DNA of 64,000 nt from Sipunculus nudus (lineage: Eukaryota; Annelida; Sipuncula; Golfingiida; Sipunculidae), in the NCBI GenBank assembly GCA_026874595.1, contig CM049306.1, positions 102,563,142-102,627,141 of the forward strand. The letters are read 5' to 3'. The translations under genes and the position numbers were made by a program. The notes under the pieces are model-generated. The model was given only the letters and a program-made list of their open reading frames with translations. It was not told the origin of the DNA and ran no database searches. The number at the start of each line of letters is the position of its first letter. The first letter of the stretch is position 1. Shown piece by piece: positions 1-12,794 of this stretch.

Positions 1-927
1 TGATAAGAGTTAGGCCTACAATATTCATAAATTTGTGTTCTGAGCCTTAGTAAGATGTAGTGAAAATGTTGTTTAAGCGAGTTTTAATCGCAGATATATC
101 GCAAATCGAAGCCGTCGGGAATAAAAACCATGCATTTGCCTCTTTCATATACCGTAAATTCAGAGAAGTCATGGGAGAAGTCCCTCATGCTCTTTAATGA
201 CTGTGAAAATCGTAAAACGCTCGACTGCTCCACAGAAAGACCCCACATGTTAACCAGGAGCTCAAGTGGTCATCCGCCTGATAAACAACTGTTATGTTCT
301 GAACCTTAGTAAGATATAATGTTCCCATCGGCAGTGAACCGACTTTTCTGTGTTTTCATGTTCCATTTCTTCTGTTATACGTGTGGTTATTGTGCGAAAA
401 TAACAAAAAGAGTAATTTTTATTGAATGTATTTTTTTTTCTCTCAACGTACCTATGATTGTATTAAGTAACAGGGATGTTACCAAAATGTAACGGATGGC
501 AGTTCCACTTTTGGCGCTGCTTCTTGACCCGGTGTGGTAACAGACCCGGCACCCGGAACAGGGTGTGGGGCAGATGCATGACTGCCGGTCCTCGATCAAT
601 TCCGTTCACTCAGAGAGGAGTATATACCTATGACCTATCTATAATTAAGATAGAAACAATAAAGACATTTAGTTAGAAACACAAACAAAGTAATTTTTGA
701 ATAGATACCACGAAAGTACTCTCCGGATGGGACCGACTATAAAAATCTCACTCCCCCCGGGCTGCGATCCGAACTCACGATCTCCTGGCTCTGATCCCTA
801 TTTTTTACCCTTACACCATAATTCCGGTTCCAGGCAGCGACTAAATATTTTCTTTCGCACAGATGATCAAAATGAAAGTTACGTTGACTATTGGTTACTA
901 TAAGAAGATGAGTGCTATTGGACCTTA

Positions 928-971
<44 letters not shown>

Positions 972-1509
972 CATTGGCTTTTATATAATGCTTAACCTCT
1001 TCATGGCAATGTGGTCTAAAAATGTATCTGCTATGGCTTTTAGTAGTGTACAAGTTCAGCTGAGCGTCATGACCTATTAGCCATTTATCTTGTTTTTCTG
1101 CCCATGTATGTGATCTCCAATATGGCTGACAATTCAAAACTGTTCCTTGGCCAACCCCCTAGTTTCAAATAATATTTGTTGTTTATATCTCATGTAGAGT
1201 TTTCAATGAATTTCAATGGAACATAATGGAAAATGAGATTCGGAATGGGGTGGGCCTAGATACAAAATGGCGGAGACGGACCTTATATGAGTGCTTTTTA
1301 GATAAATATGTAACGTCTATAAATAATTCACGTATAATAACCTTTGAAACATGGTCAAGATGTATAATGGAAGGCAAATAAATTTACATCTTAATAAGTT
1401 TCTTTTTAAGTGCAAGATTATGAACTTTGAATGAACCATGGTGTATTTGTTTATGGCAATATTTCAATAAGATTAAATGTATAGAGTTACCCTCTCTCAT
1501 CCCGCCTAC
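1..1509. other. Intergenic, no gene seen
   Basis: Contains a (TA)n microsatellite at about 930-966 and weak tRNA-like text near 770-870 on the minus strand that was not convincing. No exon with a recognisable product. Confidence 0.5.
930..966. repeat. (TA)n microsatellite
   Basis: An uninterrupted run of alternating TA of about 37 nt. Confidence 0.95.
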
Positions 1510-2860
1510 CGATATCGATAGTCCAGGTGTTTGTCGTAATCATCAGGACCTGTCCAATATCGATAGTCCAGGTGTTTGTGGTAATCATCAGGACCTGTCC
1601 AATATCGATAGTCCAGGTGTTTGTGGTAATCATCAGGACCTGTCCAATATCGATAGTCCAGGTGTTTGTGGTAATCATCAGGACCTGTCCAATATCGATA
1701 GTCCAGGTGTTTGTCGTAATCATCAGGACCTGTCCAATATTGATAGTCCAGGTGTTTGTCGTAATCATCAGGACCTGTCCAATATCGATAGTCCAGGTGT
1801 TTGTCGTAATCATCAGGACCTGTCCAATATCGATAGTCCAGGTGTTTGTCGTAATCATCAGGACCTGTCCAATATCGATAGTCCAGGTGTTTGTGGTAAT
1901 CATCAGGACCTGTCCAATATCGATAGTCCAGGTGTTTGTGGTAATCATCAGGACCTGTCCAATATCGATAGTCCAGGTGTTTGTCGTAATCATCAGGACC
2001 TGTCCAATATCGATAGTCCAGGTGTTTGTCGTAATCATCAGGACCTGTCCAATATCGATAGTCCAGGTGATTGTCGTAATCATCAGGACCTGTCCAATAT
2101 CGATAGTCCAGGTGTTTGTCGTAATCATCAGGACCTGTCCAATATCGATAGTCCAGGTGATTGTCGTAATCATCAGGACCTGTCCAATATCGATAGTCCA
2201 GGTGTTTGTCGTAATCATCAGGACCTGTCCAATATCAATAGTCCAGGTGTTTGTCGTAATCATCAGGACCTGTCCAATATCGATAGTCCAGGTGTTTGTC
2301 GTAATCATCAGGACCTGTCCAATATCGATAGTCCAGGTGTTTGTCGTAATCATCAGGACCTGTCCGATATCGAGTCCAGGTGATTGTCGTAATCATCAGG
2401 ACCTGTCCAATATCGATAGTCCAGGTGATTGTCGTAATCATCAGGACCTGTCCAATATCGATAGTCCAGGTGTTTGTCGTAATCATCAGGACCTGTCCAA
2501 TATCGATAGTCCAGGTGTTTGTCGTAATCATCAGGACCTGTCCCATATCGATAGTCCAGGTGTTTGTGGTAATCATCAGGACCTGTCCGATATCGATAGT
2601 CCAGGTGTTTGTTGTAATCATCAGGACCTGTCCGATATCGATAGTCCAGGTGTTTGTCGTAATCATCAGGACCTGTCCGATATCGATAGTCCAGGTGTTT
2701 GTCGTAATCATCAGGACCTGTCCAATATCGATAGTCCAGGGGTTTGTGGTAATCATCAGGACCTGTCCAATATCGATAGTCCAGGTGTTTGTCGTAATCA
2801 TCAGGACCTGTCCAATATCGATAGTCCAGGTGTTTGTCGTAATCATCAGGACCTGTCCAG
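1510..2860. repeat. 45-bp minisatellite, 30 tandem copies
   Basis: Unit of 45 bp, for example GATAGTCCAGGTGTTTGTCG followed by TAATCATCAGGACCTGTCCA and ATATC. Thirty copies can be counted. Since 45 is divisible by three and the unit lacks stops in several frames, it shows long false reading frames on both strands (IDSPGVCRNHQDLSN in one). Variant bases (GTCG or GTGG, GTGTTT or GTGATT) mark individual copies. Copy 20 lacks two bases (near 2370), which shifts the phase of the remaining units. No gene context supports translation. Confidence 0.97.
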
Positions 2861-2880
2861 TCTGGAACTAATATAGACCA

Positions 2881-3878
2881 GATCTTCCCAGTTCAACGTC
2901 AGGGCTAGATTTTTATCTGACTTGTGATATATATAACAGATGTGCCAAGGTACACTGCTACGGTCATCTTCATAGCTTAACCTTCAGAGGGTTAAGGCAG
3001 TGTTATTGTAAACTATACATTATATATATATATAACAGCTAATTACTTTTTTAATTGGTTACACTGATATGCTTTAAAAGCAACATATTTTCATTTGCAG
3101 TCAATTTTGACCATGTCTCCCTAAGTTTATGCTTAAAGGAAGTATATGCTATTATATTGAACAAGGATAGCCAAATGTAAATTTGGCTAAACATATTTAC
3201 AATGCCACAGGATATATCATATACAAATTCTAATAATGCCTTTATTAACAGCATGACAAAGATAGTGAACCTCTTGTTGTAATTGGTTACATGAATATTT
3301 GATAAGATCAGCATTGGTGTTTAATCATAAAATTCGGTATAATCACGGTCGATCACTTGTCTCCTCCCATTATGGATGTAATAGAGAGTTAAGTCATAAG
3401 CTTAATAGTAGGAATTCCTAAAAACCCACAACGATCCAGGATGAACAAATTTTTTTGTTCATATAATAACATGATAGTTTTATAAAACCATGGGATTTTA
3501 TTTCAATTACTTTCTCTTTCACACTTGTTTCACCTTTCCCCCAAATATATCAGCCACAGTGGCCTAACACCGATATCATTATATCTCAAAGGGTTCGTTC
3601 TGACAGCGATTCACATTGATAACAAGGAGGTGTTATGATAACATCTGCAAAGATATAACAGTCGGCGTGTAAACTACTACCCCCCCCCCCCCCTTCCCTT
3701 TTTGGTTCAGAAGCATTTTACTTAGTCATGAATGTACCAGAATATAACGAATGAACATATATATCTAGGTATTTTGACAATTTCAGGGTTAAAGGACATA
3801 TATGAAAGGTATATTCATACAAAAAAAACAACAGATGAACATTTATTCAAATTAAATCAAAGCTGTATATATGATTAG

Positions 3879-3943
<65 letters not shown>

Positions 3944-5869
3944 CAATTATGTATAGCGAAATTATAGCGGTTTAAATAACATGGAGCCCTCTTAATATGC
4001 CGGTATGTAGAGTTTCCATCATACATATATATACATGTAGGCTTTCTCTAATAAGCCAGTTAATTGACAAGAACACACATACTTGATTTCCACTGATTTT
4101 TTTTTTATTATAAATTTGGGGGAGCCACTTGTACCTACTAAATGAGAGAAACATAACTGATTGCATGCGCTGGCTGCTGATTTTAACATTCCCCCCGTCC
4201 CCGCCGGTCTTATAGCATTCCGGGCTTATGCCAGATGTGTTCCCTACTTATTTAATTTAAAAAAGTACTTTAAGGTTGCCTTTCTATACATGCGGTTTCC
4301 GCTCAGGCCAAACACAGGGGAATCTAACTAATGTATTATAATGAACCCTTTTCCAAGGTACGATCCCCGCATGGAGAATTTTAAATTCAAGTAGTGTTAG
4401 AAAATTGTGGTAGCTTACTTGCAGTTACCGCATGCGTTTCATCAATTATATGCATTAGCCTTCAAGTTTTGGGGAAATAATAAAGAATTTACATAGCGTA
4501 TGAGGCAGAATTAGGCAGCATGGATATTTCGTTGGCCAGGTGGACAATTTTGAATATTGTTATAAAAGAGGTGGCAAATTCTATCATCTCTTTCTGAAGA
4601 TCTTATTGCCTCTACTTCACATTTCTGTAAGAAAGTAAGCTTTCCAAAAAGGTGAGATAGAATTAGCCACCTTTGTGATATAAAAACCAGAATGTCTTTT
4701 CATGGATATATATGACCTAAATACTCGCCGAGGTATTGGAAACAACCCTTAGCTATGAGATTGTGGCAGAAGATAGCTATCTGAAGATATGCCGACGCAT
4801 GAGAGAATATATTTAACCTCCTTTTCTCAGACCAAAATAAATTTTTTTCAGTTAAAATGAATATTCCGATAACAAAATAATATTAAATTTTAAAATAATA
4901 ATATTATCAGTGAATATTTTTATCGCATTTAAACTGATTTACCCGCATGTGGGAACCGCATATATGGAATGGGACTTACGGCATACAGGTCCCTAACACA
5001 CAAAAATTCCATGCATGTAGGGAAAGGCACGTATATCGTTTCGTTATTGAAAATGAGATTTGAACAACTGCTGTCAACATATTACGTCTTGTGACTGATT
5101 TGGATTAAAGATGTCTGTATGTTATATCACGCTTCTAGTTGAATTGAGTAATTGAGTGTTTGTTTTTCCGGCGGTTTATCTGACAGTAAGCTGCCTATTG
5201 TGTCATATATTCTTGGTAATGCCCCTCACTGTATAATAATCAGTGTATACCCATATACAGTTGGTTATATGTCTCTGCATCAATATTTCCGGTTAGATAA
5301 AATTGGAAACCCACTGAAATCACACTGTTATAATTTCGCTGACGAACAAAATATTTCGAAATGAACGAAGCCTACAAATTTAGCCAATGGGGACAATAAA
5401 TTAACCCCGGACTAATGGCGACTTTCACAAGCTCTCGAACCAAGTCCAGGTGCAGCCTTCACTAAAAAGAAATCAAGAGCGAGAAAACTTAAAGAACAGA
5501 AGTAATTAAATCTACCAGCAGATCAGAGATGAAGGTGACATTGCTGTGTACGTTATTTGCTGCTGGTTGGATGCTGGAAGAAATCAAAGGGTCGGTGTGT
5601 GCCGTGGTGTTTGAACACACAGTCACACAAATAAAACCTATAAACCTTTATTCTGGCTAAAGGAGCACGTAGCGGTGGACGTTTCTATGTTAATGGTACA
5701 CAGTTTGAGTGACAACTGAACTGCATTTGTCTAGGGTAACACAAAATATATAATGTATACAAACAAATCAAATCATTAGTGGCCACGACGCTAAGCTCGA
5801 TCCGGAACTACAGACATAGCCCGTTACTAGAAATTTTCTGGGATTAGATGTGTCGTTGTATGCAGACAA
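2881..5869. other. Intergenic, no gene seen
   Basis: AT-rich, with a (TA)n run at about 3880-3945 and a C-run at about 3681-3693. No exon or recognisable element. Confidence 0.5.
3880..3950. repeat. (TA)n microsatellite
   Basis: About 65 nt of alternating TA with one short interruption. Confidence 0.95.
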
Positions 5870-6960
5870 ATTGGGCTTAAGCAGATTTGACCTTGAAATA
5901 AAGGTTCAGGTCACTAATTTACAGTTTAAAAAAAGTTTAAAAAGTTCCTTTATTTCCACAGATTTTACCTTGAATATTAAGGTCAAAAGCTTTCGTTCTC
6001 CAATGAGAACCACATTGAAACAATAGGGTTTTCAAACATGAGGGGAAAGAATGCAATACATATAAGGTAATGGGCTTCACAAGCATCCTGTATTTCACTT
6101 AATATGACCTGGAAGCTCATAGTCTTGCAGTTCACCACTTTCCTAATAAGATAACTTTTCATCCTATTTCTTTGAGCAATCTGATTTTCGGAAAATCCCT
6201 TCCATCCATTCTGGGGTAATCTAATGATTTATATGATTTTCACCAAATATGGGATCATTTATATTTAAGGATATTTAAGGTCAAGACCCAATTTAATTAG
6301 GCTTCATCCTATGACCCGTATCTACGCGGTGCGCGCTAGGCAAGGAAGCCTTCAACAAGTAGTGTAGTAGTGTTCGGGTATTGAACGGCAATAAAAAGTA
6401 AAATGGTTTACAGGTGGCGATTACAAGTCTTCGATCAAGTCAAAGCTATTCAAGATTTTTTTGAAACCTGACTTCATGTAGTCTTTATTTAGATATCTAT
6501 TTCTTGTGTGATATTAAGTGTTTAGTCATATTTAAAGTCAAGGTCCCTCTACTAGTAGGTCATGGCCCCATTATATGCACAAATAACGTATGAAAATCCG
6601 CAAAATATATTTAAGTAATCTCGATCGGATGAATTCTTTCGCCAGTAGTGGTTGTGGTAGCGTGACCGGACTAAAACCATAGTATTCCGAGTTTCAGGTG
6701 GGAATACAATTAGCATATGTACAAACTTCCAAGAAAATCCATCCTGCCGTTCCCGAGACATCGCATTTTATAGATTTTTTTTTAACGACAGCAGTCTTAG
6801 CTTCTGAGATGCGTATAAGTCAAAGAATATAGGTCACAGTGACATCATTCGGAACTTCCTCAGAAGACCTATCAGGACCTGTTAAACATATGAAGTTTGA
6901 ACTTCCTGGGCCTTATGCTTATGATTTGCGCCAAGCTAAACTTTCAACTTGTCCATGGCT
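5870..6960. repeat. Degenerate copy of the AGGTCA-rich element family
   Basis: Scattered text such as TGACCTTGAAATAAAGGTC, TTTAAGGTCAAGACCC and GGTATTGAACGGCAATAAAA is shared with the tail of the element at 12926-15836 (15290-15480), so it is probably an old relic. Borders are uncertain. Confidence 0.5.
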
Positions 6961-7067
6961 GTGATCTGTCATCTTAAAAAATACTGGTAAATATTCCTTA
7001 AAACAGAAACACTGAAGGTGTTGCCAGGGGCGTAGCCAGGATTGAGGAAGGGGGGGGGGGCCGTGAT

Positions 7068-8182
7068 CAGTGGCGGATCAATTATTTCGAAAACGGGGGG
7101 GGGGGGGGGCACTAATATGAATGTATGGGTACTATGAAAACTGTTATATATACGTGTATATGAATGTATATATATTATCATTATTATTATTATTACTATA
7201 CGTTATATATTTTAGTGTATGAAAATATATATTTTTTTCAAGTATTAACCATGGTTTATTAAAGTTAGTTTCAGGAACATGGGGAGGGTATGGGAGGGGG
7301 TATCCCCCTCCCATATTGGGAATTTTTTTGAATATGCAATATAAGAAGGACATTTTGAGGCAATTTTTACAAAAAAACTGAGGATTTCCTGTTCCCGAAA
7401 AAAAGTTCCCTCATGTCTTTGCGTACGTAGTCTAACTGTAGAGAGGTTCAATATTTAATATTTATATTTCTTCTAAATTAGGATCTAAAATTTCAATCCT
7501 TTTCAACATATTAAAGTCAATGGCGCAAAGGCGCATTTACGTTTATAACTTACAAAATATTATATTTTAATGTAATGCTCGGAGTTAAATAACTGATATG
7601 TTGATGTCTGATGTTAATCTTTGTTAAACTGTTTAGTCAAACTGAAGAGAGGTTCAATATTTAATAATTATATTTCTTCAAAATAAGAATTTAAATTTCA
7701 ATTTTTTCAACATGTTAAAGTCAATTGCGCAAAGGCGCATTTACGTTTATAACTTGCAAAATATTATCTTTTAAATTTAATCTCGGAGTGAAATAAGTGA
7801 TATGTTGATGTCTTATGTTAAACTTTGTTAAACTAAATTTCACTGGGATCTCTGGTCTCGAAAGCACACAGTACTCCTAAGAGCACAGATCGCGAGTAAG
7901 GTAACAACAGAGGATCGAGCCATGAGATTGTCCACGGTCAACCCTAACTAGGGCCTGGTGCTCTCTAGTTCTGCAGCTGTTCATAAATATCCTCATCCTC
8001 AACTTATGAATGTGCAGAGTAATAAACTGTAGATAACTTAAATATAATCTAATACTATTTAATAAAAAGAAATATTGAAAACGAAAATTAACCACGAAAA
8101 TTGGGTAATTAGATAAAATGAGAGATATTGCAGCTAAACGGGGGGCCGCGCGCCGAAGGCGCCCTCACCGGATCCGCTACTG
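7068..8182. mobile_element. Second inverted-repeat element nested in the first
   Basis: The left end CAGTGGCGGATC (7068) is inverse to GATCCGCTACTG (8182) with one mismatch, a hAT-style end. It encloses a 205-bp tandem duplication. No transposase and no clear target duplication. Confidence 0.6.
7428..7837. repeat. 205-bp tandem duplication
   Basis: Two adjacent copies, each running from AGAGAGGTTCAATATTTAAT through GCGCAAAGGCGCATTTACGT to TTTGTTAAACT, differing by a few bases. They contain the palindrome GCGCAAAGGCGC. They lie inside the nested element. Confidence 0.85.
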
Positions 8183-8202
8183 ATAGCAAAGGCAACATAA
8201 TG

Positions 8203-8275
8203 CATATATATATATATATATATGTATGTATGTGTGTGTGTATATATTAGTAATATATTATATTAGTATATATTA
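8203..8275. repeat. (TA)n/(TG)n microsatellite
   Basis: TA repeats passing into GTATGTATGTGTGTGTGTAT and back to TA-rich sequence, just inside the right end of the outer element. Confidence 0.9.
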
Positions 8276-9010
8276 GATTAAGTGAAATTCCGAAAGGAGT
8301 ACTGGATGCAATCAGGGAGGGGGGGGGGGGCATGGCCCCCTTCTGGCTACGCCCCTGGTAACTTGCCACCAGTTTTCTGCACCATTTTAAAAGTCCTTTA
8401 TGATAAATAAGTATCCCGGATTTCAGTTAATCCATCCATGAAATATCTGGCCTTCTGTATGAATCTTTACGGTCAGTTGATTTGGCTTCTCAGGTGCTGA
8501 GACACGTTTTGGCAAATACCTCGAAGAATATAAGGCCAAAAAAGGCATGGTTATCAGGCACCGCCCGCGTCAATTTAACCCCCCCCCCCGCATAAAAACA
8601 AATTTGATTTTAATCTTTCAAGAAGATAAAATAATGCAATTTTGATAAGCTTTCCTCTGTTATGTAGTGCTTTTACCCGTTAAGCAAACATATTCTGTTA
8701 TTATTAAACTTTTCCCTAATCATATGACATTTTTATCGAAACATACAAAAAAAAAAAAAATCGCCCGCCCGCACTGATTTCTGAAAAAAAAAGTGCCTGA
8801 GAACCATACCTTTTTTTTGCCCAAGTCACGTCCATTATTATATTTATGGATTTTTAACCAAGATCCATCAGGCTCAAGGTTTGGTGTATTTAGCACTTGT
8901 GATTGCGATATGTGACCCGCCAAAGGATACTCGCAACGGCCGGTCGGAAGGACTTTCAGTCTGGCGAGCTTAAAACTGAAATTTCGCAAATTTGCTTACA
9001 TATTACCTTC

Positions 9011-9172
9011 ACAGACCCTTGTCCTGAAAATCAATAAGACATGTAATTCATTGTTTTTTTTTAATAAAATACGGTATGCACATCCTCTGAGTGTACATTA
9101 ACGCATTACCGGTTACTCAGAGGATGCTGTGATCATTTTTACTACGGATTTTCAGGGGAAGTGTCTGCAGAT
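9011..9172. mobile_element. Fold-back (MITE-like) inverted repeat
   Basis: About 160 bp in two imperfect arms. CCTGAAAATC and GCACATCCTCTGAGT on the left are answered by ACTCAGAGGATGC and GATTTTCAGG on the right, around a short loop near 9090-9110. Coding content none. Confidence 0.6.
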
Positions 9173-10427
9173 ACAACCTTAAACATTATTATATGATAAT
9201 GTTAAGAGACCATAAGCTGACCTGCAAACCAATTAAGTTTTGAAATAAGCATAAACATACGTGGTACAATGATGATGTTAATGGTCCTGAGAAAGGTTAT
9301 CATGCATGCTGACAAATTCCTTGAATTTGGTGCTTGACTGCTAAGCATACAAATTCCAGTGTGTTTAACCCAAACTCACGTGGTTACTCGCGTGACATAA
9401 GGCCTTTTCAAAGGGGATTTCCACCTGCCACGTGATCAGGTGTTGAAACCACCAGGCACGTGAGTCACGCTCAATGACCCGCCACAGGGTCACGGTTATG
9501 TACAAATGGATGTACGATTATGAGATCTATATCTACATTACAACATATATAGTAATAACAAGAACATATAAAGTAGACTTTACGGTCGTTTGAAATCTAC
9601 GCAATGGAGGTAAAGACTATGATCTCTAGCATACAATAGAATTGCTTGGGGAAATTACCTTTACCATATATTTTTTTCTTCAGCACATTACACAAATTTT
9701 AAACACAGTAAATATATCATCCCTCATAATAACATAAAGTAGTCTCATAAGGTTTGGAAAACGTAGTTGAAGCTTAAACGCCAAAATGGTGTTTTCAGGA
9801 ACGCGCTTTATCCACCTTTTCATTATAGGTTTTCGACATAGATATTATATGTCAGGGGACATGCATGATAATAATAGGCTTTTTTTTTGCTAAACAAGTA
9901 TTACAACTTAACATAGGAAATTATATCTAAATTCTATTATCTTGAAAGAAATATCCAAGCGGATGGAGCTCACATTTAATCGGTAAATTCCTACTGAAAA
10001 TCAAAATAAATTTTGATACCGGGGGGGGGGGGGGGCGCAATTAATTTGACAAACCATACTCTTTCGGCATAAGAGGTAGCTTTACTGGTGAACTAATTTG
10101 CTAATATTGTGTGTTAGCATTTATTAATTACGAGACCGTACTATTAAAAAGTAATTTGTAGAATTTATAAGGGCTCAAGATTATAAACGAAGTTAATGTT
10201 CAAACGTACATGGTCTTTAAAAATCCCGAGCACCTGGCACATTATGGTTAAAAGAAATATATGAATGGATATACAAAGTGTGTTGATCCTATTTTACGAA
10301 AGGACATACACTTGAATCAACATTTTTAAGCCAAATGCCGTCGATCTCATTTACCTGTAAACACGAAAATACAAACATAGGCCTATTGTCAGTCCTACAT
10401 TTCCCCGCATAGCCCTATTGGTAGGCT

Positions 10428-10617
10428 ATTTTGTACAAGTGACCACAGACAAAAGTCATAATTATTCAATCGCTCTTTAACCATTAAATGAGTGTGTTAA
10501 GTAGGACAGACAGACAGACAGGAGAATATATTATGTACAAGTGACCACAGACAGGTCATTATTTTTTCAATCGCGCTTTAATATTTAAATAAGTGCATGT
10601 GTGAAGTAGCACAGACA
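10428..10617. repeat. Imperfect tandem duplication of about 106 bp
   Basis: Two adjacent copies, each beginning TGTACAAGTGACCACAGACA and ending in a GACAGA-rich part followed by GAGAATA. The first contains (GACA)n. Confidence 0.75.
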
Positions 10618-10676
10618 AGAGAATACTTGATTCGCAGGGTCTATCTTCTTAAGAGGGGAAAATGATTGGAGATAGC

Positions 10677-10745
10677 TTTATTCTATATACTCTTTATATT
10701 CTATATACTCTTTATTCAATATACTATTTATTCAATATACTATTT
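10677..10745. repeat. Short tandem repeat, units of about 17 bp
   Basis: Four units of the type ATTCTATATACTCTTT / ATTCAATATACTATTT. Confidence 0.85.
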
Positions 10746-12389
10746 ATTCAGTAATAAGTAACATACTGTTGAGCTTAATGTTGGTGAAAAAGTCATCATT
10801 ATACAGCTTGAACCACTGAAGGGAATCTCGTCAATCCTTTGTTTTGCATCTGGTAAATGTAGAATGTACACGTTTAAGAACTGAATCCGTTTGTTGACAA
10901 GACATTTAATATCGTTAATAGTTTGACCTCGGGCTGAATTTCAAAGACTGAGATCGGCGCCGGTGAAAAGTATCAATAAATCTGCACGGTGAAACCAGTT
11001 TAAGTGTCTACGTCATATCAAGGCTAAGCCAATTAAGAGTTTTTCCAAGCATAGAAAATATGAGCGAACAATTCACAGTGCCATAGAGCCAAGGCCAGGC
11101 AATAAAACTCGGCAAAATGAAGCTTCCCATGGGAGCCTGTAAAAGGTTTCTCATCATGTCTCGTTAATTATCGCGTGTCACATCTGCAGTTACACGAATT
11201 CGTGCCCTGGATGCCGCCATCCGATCTTCGTCAGGGACGCTTTTTTTCTTAATCTTTTACGTGTATTAGTAATAACAATATTGTTATGTGTTATCATGCC
11301 CTAGATATGAGGGTGATAAAACCACGGGTATCCTTCTGCCCACGTCTAGAGAAGTAAAAACTAAATAAGAGAGCCCAGCATCAGATAGCGGTTGCTTTAT
11401 CACTGAATTGAAGAAATCTCGAATGTGGAAAACCGGCCATTATGGCTTATTTCAATTAAGTGCAAATCGACGACGGGATTTTTATTATCAAAACATGTAC
11501 TTAGTTCGTTTTCTGAAATTACCCCAGTTTAACATTTTAAAACTGCTTTACCTTTTTATGATTTTTTAAAAGTTCTATGTCCAAGCTATCATACTTTTAT
11601 GTTCATTGGAGCTCCGTATACCCTAAACTCACGTTTGTCAAATCATGTGTAATCTTAAAATCAAGCTAAATCAGAGTATCAAGTTTCCAGTTAACTAGCT
11701 GATATTACAGTAATGACATTATTTAAAGTCAGTTGAGCGTGTAACTCCCACTAGGCAACAGATGGACTGGTCCCTTTACAAGATCCACAACAAAAGTTAA
11801 CGAGGTCTTCCTATTTATATGTACACCTCTGTTTCATTAAAGCAGGTTCAGTAGTGTTCATGTAATCCTGCTTACTGTCAAACTGACGCAGATTTCTAGA
11901 TCTTGTGATGATAGTTCATTAGTTTAAAATATTCACACCTGAACATCATGGCCATGGGTCGCAATTTTTAAATCACCGACAATATCTGTCATTTTATATA
12001 AATATATATTCACAATATACATAATACACACATTCATATACAGAAAACTAGATGGACAGTACTTTGTATTACTGTGTTTCATTTTAGTAATGTTTGGAAA
12101 CGGCAGTGTATGAATTGTGAATGAAAACCCATTTACGTATATTCCTTCTCACCTCCTCCGACAAACCAGAATGAATATAAAAATGAAATACATGTAAATA
12201 ATCAATGAAACGTGCTGACGCTGAAAGGAACTGTTAAGACGTTCTCTTGCTGATGAAAATATAATGCAATGCATCCTAGAGAACAGACTAAATACTGAAG
12301 TGTCTGCAGATAAAGCTTGCCATTTTATATATTACTACTTTTTATGTAAACTAATTTTAAACTAGACCTTCGCAAATCACCGTTAAATT

Positions 12390-12400
12390 TTTATTTTATT
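12390..12400 (-). terminator. Candidate SHQ1 polyadenylation signals
   Basis: Two overlapping AATAAA hexamers on the minus strand (12395-12390 and 12400-12395), about 270 nt after the SHQ1 stop. Such hexamers are common in AT-rich DNA, so this is a candidate only. Confidence 0.4.
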
Positions 12401-12668
12401 TGCCTAACAAATATCTTTTAATTTGGAACCCTTCATGGGAATACAGATGACTCTTCTAACAATGTAAACAGCCAAGTGAAATGTACAGATATATAAGAAA
12501 TATTGTAATTTTGTTAAATATAATGATTTTACAATTGTACAAATGATTGAATTATATTACTAGTCTGTATTATAAAAATGGTTTAGCAAAATTACAGCAT
12601 CTGCTTCAAACAACATTGTGTCCTTGACGCAAGGTCATGCAATCAGTTGAATGTCAGCTTTCATTTGT

Positions 12669-12794
12669 TCACAGAGCAACATGTTCCATTGCCTCTGTGA
12701 TCTGATTGGTCTCTTCTCTTTCCTCCACAGCCAATAAAGCAGCAGCTTCAAGGTCACAAATCTCTAGGTCAAGGTCTTTCTTTTTTATTTCCAG
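12669..12794 (-). CDS. SHQ1: SHQ1 exon 14 (C-terminus and stop)
   Basis: Encodes [41 protein letters not shown] then TGA at 12671-12669. It aligns with the LELEELEAAALLVQEEE segment of vertebrate SHQ1. Acceptor TATCAG. The protein stops about 20 residues after this helix, so the acidic tail of vertebrate SHQ1 is absent. Confidence 0.94.
   Translation of the reverse strand: MEIKKKDLDLEICDLEAAALLAVEEREETNQITEAMEHVAL

Larger units (their letters stand above)
7025..8357. mobile_element. hAT-like element with terminal inverted repeats (outer)
   Basis: The left end CAGGGGCGTAGCCAG (7025) is the inverse of the right end CTGGCTACGCCCCTG (8357), a 15-bp perfect terminal inverted repeat that starts CAGGG as many hAT ends do. 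An 8-bp target duplication is not visible (flanks GGTGTTGC and GTAACTTG differ). No transposase is encoded; non-autonomous, 1.33 kb, with G-runs next to both ends. Confidence 0.7.
9173..12389. other. Intergenic between the fold-back element and the SHQ1 3' end
   Basis: Apart from the two short repeats listed separately and a G-run at 10021-10035, no gene or element was recognised. Confidence 0.5.

Noticed and set aside
697-903. tRNA gene or SINE near 770-870
   Set aside because: A minus-strand B-box-like GAGTTCGGATCGC exists, but no cloverleaf or convincing A box could be drawn.
1510-2860. CRISPR-like array
   Set aside because: Units are contiguous without unique spacers, and the genome is eukaryotic; it is a minisatellite. 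The same applies to 58731-59712.
1427-2876. Long open frames of 160-450 codons in the 45-bp array, on both strands
   Set aside because: They arise because the unit is 45 bp and stop-free in several frames; mutually overlapping frames on both strands cannot all be genes and no family is recognised.
7017-8365. 8-bp target duplication of the outer element
   Set aside because: GGTGTTGC and GTAACTTG do not match; the inverted ends alone support the call.
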